Assembly: GCA_017413305.1 (NCBI GenBank)
Contig: JAFPUA010000031.1
Span: 1 to 8,267, forward strand
Source: Candidatus Ruminimicrobiellum caprinum
Lineage (GTDB): Bacteria > Elusimicrobiota > Endomicrobiia > Endomicrobiales > Endomicrobiaceae
Reading direction: 5' to 3'
DNA: 8,267 nt
This document shows, piece by piece, positions 6,033 to 8,267 of the stretch (its first letter is position 1; the number at the start of each line of letters is the position of its first letter). A model generated the notes under the pieces. That model was not told the DNA's origin and did no database searches. It saw nothing but the letters and a program-made list of their open reading frames with translations. Made by a program: the position numbers and the translations under genes.

Positions 6033-6455
6033 TTAATATACATATTCTCTATAACTAACACCACCGGTAAGATTATAATTCAACATCAGTAAAGAGTAAT
6101 CATATGTAGCAATCATTTTATCAGGAATTCTTGCCCATGCCCAAAAAGAATATTCATTGGGCGCTGAATTATTTACATTAAATGCCGTAAAATATTTATT
6201 TAGCTTTCCGTTTATATTTAGTACTGGGTTATAAGAAGTTGCATATCCATTTCCACCTAAAAAATATCCATATCTATCACGATATGTCATTTGAGCATCT
6301 CTTATTTGAGCAAGCAAAGTATATCCTTCTGCAAAAGCAGCATCCCTTACATAGTTTTTATACATAGGAACAGATATCAAACTTAATACTATAACAATAG
6401 AAATAACAATAACCATCTCTACTAAGGTAAAAGCTTTTATATTTTTCATACCCAT
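6033..6455 (-). CDS. Type IV pilin-like protein, third of three tandem copies
   Basis: This 140-residue prepilin has a short basic leader ending in KNIKA, a cleavage site before FTLVE, and the conserved glutamate at mature position 5. A 20-residue hydrophobic helix (VIVISIVIVLSLISVPMY) follows, which anchors the subunit in the membrane and packs it in the filament core. The -1 residue is alanine instead of the usual glycine, which prepilin peptidases tolerate. The head contains a RDAAFAEGYTLLAQIRDAQ helix, GKLNKYFTAF, AWARIPD and a C-terminal LLMLNYNLTGG block, all shared with the gene at 6507-6932. AAGGAG lies five bases before the chosen ATG; a second ATG two codons in (6449) has 11-base spacing and is also possible. 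Assembly genes are not in the window, so it could serve a pilus or a pseudopilus. Confidence 0.88.
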   Translation of the reverse strand: MGMKNIKAFTLVEMVIVISIVIVLSLISVPMYKNYVRDAAFAEGYTLLAQIRDAQMTYRDRYGYFLGGNGYATSYNPVLNINGKLNKYFTAFNVNNSAPNEYSFWAWARIPDKMIATYDYSLLMLNYNLTGGVSYREYVY

Positions 6456-6506
6456 AATTTCTCCTTAGAATTACGATTAAACCGATAATTATAAAACTAA
6501 ATTTAT

Positions 6507-6932
6507 TTAATAACCTCTTATAGAATATTGACTCTTTCCTGTAAGATTATATTGTAACATAAGTAAAGTATTATACGACTGTTGAAGCGCTCTATCTGGA
6601 ATTCTTGCCCATGCCATAAAATAATATTTATCCGCAGTATAGCCTGTGCAAAATGTTGTAAAATATTTATTTAATTTACCATTTATCTTTAAAACAGGAT
6701 CATTACTTGTTAAATATCCAAATCTACCACCACAGAAAAAATTTCCATATTTATAATTATATAAAAGTTGAGCATCTCTTATCTGTCCAAGTAATGCATA
6801 ACCTTCAGAAAAGATAGCATCTCTTGTATGATTTTGATACATAGGAACCGATATTAAACTTAATATTATAACAACAGAAATAACAATAATCATTTCTATT
6901 AATGTAAAACCTTTTGTATACTTATAATTCAT
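6507..6932 (-). CDS. Type IV pilin-like protein, second of three tandem copies
   Basis: This 141-residue prepilin has leader MNYKYTKG, canonical cleavage G/FTLIE, glutamate at mature position 5 and the hydrophobic helix MIIVISVVIILSLISVP. The head is closely similar to that of the next gene (6033-6455): matching SEGYALLGQIRDAQ, NDPVLKINGKLNKYFTTF, AWARIPD and LLMLQYNLTG. Unlike its neighbours it has two cysteines in the head, in FFCGG and TTFCTGY. They could form a disulfide, and the second lies between the KYF block and the variable loop. The ribosome binding site GGGGGA lies eight bases before the ATG. It is 32 bases after the first pilin gene and 51 before the third, with no terminator between, so all three should be made from one message. 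Confidence 0.88.
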   Translation of the reverse strand: MNYKYTKGFTLIEMIIVISVVIILSLISVPMYQNHTRDAIFSEGYALLGQIRDAQLLYNYKYGNFFCGGRFGYLTSNDPVLKINGKLNKYFTTFCTGYTADKYYFMAWARIPDRALQQSYNTLLMLQYNLTGKSQYSIRGY

Positions 6933-6964
6933 ATAACATTTCCCCCGTCACAATAAAATTATAA

Positions 6965-7339
6965 TTATTTATATACCGCACCATCAGACATATTATAAGT
7001 TAAAGTCATATTTCTATAGCTACCTGAAATATAAGAAATAAACCAGTCTGTTTGCGCATTAACTCCAGCTTTGAATACAGTAAAATATTTATTTGTTCCA
7101 ACATTAACACCTAATGCTTCATTATACGTTTTCCAATTATCATCTTTTAAAAAAATTCCACATTCAGAACGATACAACATTTGAGCATCTCTTATTGCAC
7201 CAAGCAAAGTATACCCCTCTGCCAAAATTGCATTCTGCGTATATTTATTATATATTGGGACAGATATAGTTGATAAAATAGCAACTATTGTAATGACAAT
7301 TACTACCTCTATCAAAGTAAAAGCTTTTATTCTTTTCAT
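6965..7339 (-). CDS. Type IV pilin-like protein, first of three tandem copies
   Basis: This 124-residue prepilin has leader MKRIKA, cleavage before FTLIE, glutamate at mature position 5 and a hydrophobic helix ending in ISVPIYNKY. The helix then continues with ILAEGYTLLGAIRDAQMLYR. It is the shortest and most diverged of the three: the NKYFTVF block is kept, but the AWARIPD segment is absent and the C-terminal YNLTG block is YNMSDG. It has one cysteine (SECG). AAAGGAG is placed eight bases before the ATG. It is the first gene of the operon, after a leader of about 190 nt from a perfect-consensus promoter. It may be the major subunit or a founder copy; the sequence does not decide. Confidence 0.88.
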   Translation of the reverse strand: MKRIKAFTLIEVVIVITIVAILSTISVPIYNKYTQNAILAEGYTLLGAIRDAQMLYRSECGIFLKDDNWKTYNEALGVNVGTNKYFTVFKAGVNAQTDWFISYISGSYRNMTLTYNMSDGAVYK

Positions 7340-7533
7340 ATAATTTTCTCCTTTCTTTTAATATTTAAATTTGCTATAATAAGCCGAGAGATAAAATTCT
7401 TATTCATATAATTTATCTTTTTAACCAAAGTGCTGCTATGTTGCAAATGGATATTCAAGCTGTTGCTATTATGCAGCCTGCCCGGCTATATTGTCTAAGA
7501 AGAACATTTTTTCTTGAAAATTTGGGGTCTTTT
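7340..7533 (-). ncRNA. Long structured 5' leader of the pilin operon (candidate cis-regulatory RNA)
   Basis: The transcript from the promoter at 7569-7541 begins near 7533 and runs about 190 nt before the first pilin ATG. In the RNA sense, P1 pairs AGCCGGG (7487-7481) with CUCGGCU (7388-7382). It encloses P2, formed by GCUGC (7477-7473) with GCAGC (7436-7432) and an inner GCAA/UUGC stem (7466-7463, 7446-7443), and P3, formed by AGAUAAA (7418-7412) with UUUAUCU (7395-7389). Both hairpin loops are 16 nt. This makes a three-way junction. One P1 pair is a G-U on this strand but would be A-C on the other, which favours the minus-strand RNA. A small 5-bp hairpin (7515-7511/7504-7500) precedes it. 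No known riboswitch class matches, including c-di-GMP-I, whose conserved core is absent. Confidence 0.4.
7372..7380 (+). promoter_or_regulatory. Possible extended -10 promoter antisense to the pilin leader
   Basis: TGCTATAAT is a perfect extended -10 element on the plus strand, but the -35 region (about 7352-7357) is poor. It could start an RNA near 7387 antisense to the pilin leader and reading towards the regulator gene at 7590. The same DNA lies within the AT-rich 3' part of the leader, so it may be fortuitous. Confidence 0.25.
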
Positions 7534-7543
7534 GGGTTATATT
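7514..7543 (+). promoter_or_regulatory. Probable promoter of the XRE regulator gene
   Basis: TTGAAA (7514-7519), an 18-base spacer and TATATT (7538-7543) form a reasonable sigma-70 promoter with a start near 7550, about 40 nt before the GTG. Its -10 overlaps the -10 of the oppositely directed pilin promoter (7541-7546), so polymerase could hardly occupy both at once. Confidence 0.4.
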
Positions 7544-7569
7544 ATAACTCTTTTATCTCTTTTTGTCAA
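7541..7569 (-). promoter_or_regulatory. Perfect-consensus promoter of the pilin operon
   Basis: On the minus strand TTGACA (7569-7564), a 17-base spacer and TATAAT (7546-7541) match the sigma-70 consensus exactly. The start should be near 7533. Its -35 lies 20 bases upstream of the GTG of the divergent XRE gene, so a protein bound here would affect both directions. Confidence 0.75.
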
Positions 7570-7589
7570 TACTTTTTTGGAGAACTTTT

Positions 7590-7949
7590 GTGGCAGTAAC
7601 TGTATTAGGGAAAAACATCAAAGAAATTTTATACTTAAAAAGAATGTCTCAAGCACAACTTGCTAAACAAGTGGGTGTACATAAGCAAATTTTATCGAAA
7701 TGGATTAGAGGAGAAAGGAATCCTAAAGATGAAAATTTGGAAAGATTAGCAACTGCGTTAGATACTACAGTAAAAGATTTGCTTAAAGAACCTAAAAAAA
7801 ATTTAGTTCTTTCTCCGCAGGAAATAGCTGAAGAAAAACTAAATATTTGTTCAGAAAAATTAAGAATAAAAGATGAAGAAATTAAAAATCTTAGAGAAAG
7901 AATTTCTTTTCTTGAAAAAGAACTGGCTTTCTATAAAGCTGCTAAATAA
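7590..7949 (+). CDS. XRE-family helix-turn-helix regulator with C-terminal coiled coil
   Basis: This DNA-binding protein has 119 residues from the GTG at 7590. I choose that start because GGAGA (7579-7583) lies six bases upstream; a TTG at 7563 in frame falls inside the pilin -35 element and has no such site. Residues 8-66 form a Cro/C1-type HTH domain: GKNIKEILYLKRMSQAQLAK opens it, VGVHKQILSKWIRGERNP carries the recognition helix, and LERLATALDTTVKDLL closes it. Residues about 80-116 are charged heptads (EEKLNICSEKLRIKDEEIKNL.ERISFLEKEL) predicted to form a coiled coil, probably for dimerisation. There is no sensor domain. It is transcribed away from the pilin operon and shares its promoter region, so control of the pilins and of itself is likely but inferred. 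Its 3' end overlaps that of the next gene by 19 bases. Confidence 0.85.
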   Translation: MAVTVLGKNIKEILYLKRMSQAQLAKQVGVHKQILSKWIRGERNPKDENLERLATALDTTVKDLLKEPKKNLVLSPQEIAEEKLNICSEKLRIKDEEIKNLRERISFLEKELAFYKAAK

Positions 7950-8267
7950 CCGGTTGAAAAAGCGGCTTGAAGATTAAACCCGCCGGTGGGACCATCAATA
8001 TCAAGTATTTCTCCACAGAAATAAAGATTATCTATAAGTTTAGATTTCATTGTTTTTTGTTCCACTTCGTTAAGATTTATTCCACCCTTAGTAACAATCG
8101 CTTCATCAATAGGACGAGTAGATGTTATTCTAAACTTCATACCTCTTAACCCATCAAAAATCTTCTTTCTTTTTTCTTTATTTACGGTAGAACAGATTTC
8201 TGTTAATTTGATATTATTTTTTTTCATAAAAACATCTATCAACTGAATAGGAAGAAGAGTTTTTAGC
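7931..8267 (-). CDS. HI0933/BaiN-type FAD-dependent oxidoreductase, C-terminal part
   Basis: The frame stays open to the right edge of the window, so the N-terminus and FAD-binding GxGxxG are missing. I see the last 111 residues. They carry FDGLRGMKFRITSTRPIDEAIVTKGGINLNEV and LYFCGEILDIDGPTGGFNLQAAFSTGYLAA, the hallmark C-terminal block of the HI0933-like family (E. coli YhiN, clostridial BaiN). In these enzymes the GE(I/V)LD.DG..GG(F/Y)N.Q segment closes over the FAD. The family is annotated as NAD(P)/FAD-dependent oxidoreductase; the physiological substrate is mostly unknown. A TTG at 8242 is in frame, but the upstream codons (LKTLLPIQL) continue the family sequence, so it is not the start. 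It converges on and overlaps the XRE gene by 19 bases, with no terminator visible between them. Confidence 0.88.
   Translation of the reverse strand, partial: LKTLLPIQLIDVFMKKNNIKLTEICSTVNKEKRKKIFDGLRGMKFRITSTRPIDEAIVTKGGINLNEVEQKTMKSKLIDNLYFCGEILDIDGPTGGFNLQAAFSTGYLAAL

Noticed and set aside
6488..6516. TATAAT between the second and third pilin genes as an internal promoter
   Set aside because: No -35-like hexamer at 16-18 bases; such hexamers are common in AT-rich intergenic DNA.
7382..7487. 6S RNA, SRP RNA, tmRNA or c-di-GMP riboswitch as an identity for the pilin leader
   Set aside because: None of the conserved cores I know for these RNAs is present (for example the GGAAGCAGC region of SRP RNA or the CGCAAAGC core of c-di-GMP-I), so I describe only the fold.
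7563..7589. Upstream TTG start for the XRE regulator adding nine residues
   Set aside because: It has no ribosome binding site and lies inside the pilin promoter; the GTG at 7590 has GGAGA at good spacing and matches the usual start of the HTH domain.
7967..8149. Plus-strand 60-residue open frame near the right end
   Set aside because: It is opposite the conserved C-terminal block of the HI0933-like flavoprotein; no domain and no ribosome binding site.
1..8267. CRISPR arrays, insertion sequences, tRNA or rRNA genes
   Set aside because: I saw no regularly spaced identical repeats, transposase motifs, terminal inverted repeats, or tRNA/rRNA signatures on either strand.

Overview
The window is a strongly AT-rich bacterial chromosome segment. 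Eight of its genes in a row, plus three pilin genes, lie on the minus strand, and spacing is tight. The best taxonomic hint is the set of three short type IV pilin-like proteins (KAFTLIE/KGFTLIE leaders and a conserved IRDAQ block). Pilins of this style are numerous in Elusimicrobiota, so an Endomicrobium-like or rumen/gut-type low-GC member of that phylum is my leading guess. This is an inference from protein style and base composition, not a demonstrated assignment. The promoters fit ordinary sigma-70 consensus very well, with several TTGACA-N17-TATAAT examples.

Layout from left to right. Positions 1-233 hold no gene I can support. They carry a perfect-consensus leftward promoter leaving the window, a small inverted repeat, and a rightward promoter that runs almost at once into an intrinsic terminator hairpin, possibly a tiny RNA antisense to the end of the next gene. 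Positions 234-5492 (minus strand, transcribed right to left) look like one envelope-polysaccharide operon. It begins with a UDP-uronate type 4-epimerase, followed by a WbpA-type UDP-N-acetylglucosamine 6-dehydrogenase, two family 2 glycosyltransferases, a prolipoprotein diacylglyceryl transferase (Lgt) and a stand-alone protein resembling the LPD3 domain of phage polyvalent proteins. The first two enzymes would make a UDP-N-acetyl-hexosaminuronic acid, and the glycosyltransferases would use it or related sugars in a surface glycan. A heptamer-phased repeat separates the glycosyltransferases from lgt.

Positions 5560-5928 form a small independent unit: a strong promoter, an 89-residue three-helix membrane protein of PQ-loop/SemiSWEET type, and a terminator that overlaps the promoter of the glycan operon. 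Positions 5953-7569 form the pilin unit: a perfect-consensus promoter, a leader of about 190 nt with a plausible three-way-junction fold, three tandem paralogous pilin genes, and a GC-rich terminator. Divergent from it, at 7590-7949 on the plus strand, is an XRE-type regulator with a C-terminal coiled coil. Its promoter interleaves with the pilin promoter, which makes it a natural candidate pilin regulator. The window ends in the C-terminal part of an HI0933/BaiN-type flavoprotein on the minus strand, whose 3' end overlaps that of the regulator.

The most original signals are the pilin leader RNA with its divergent regulator, the promoter-terminator mini-unit at 168-259, the free-standing LPD3-like protein, and the heptad repeat.
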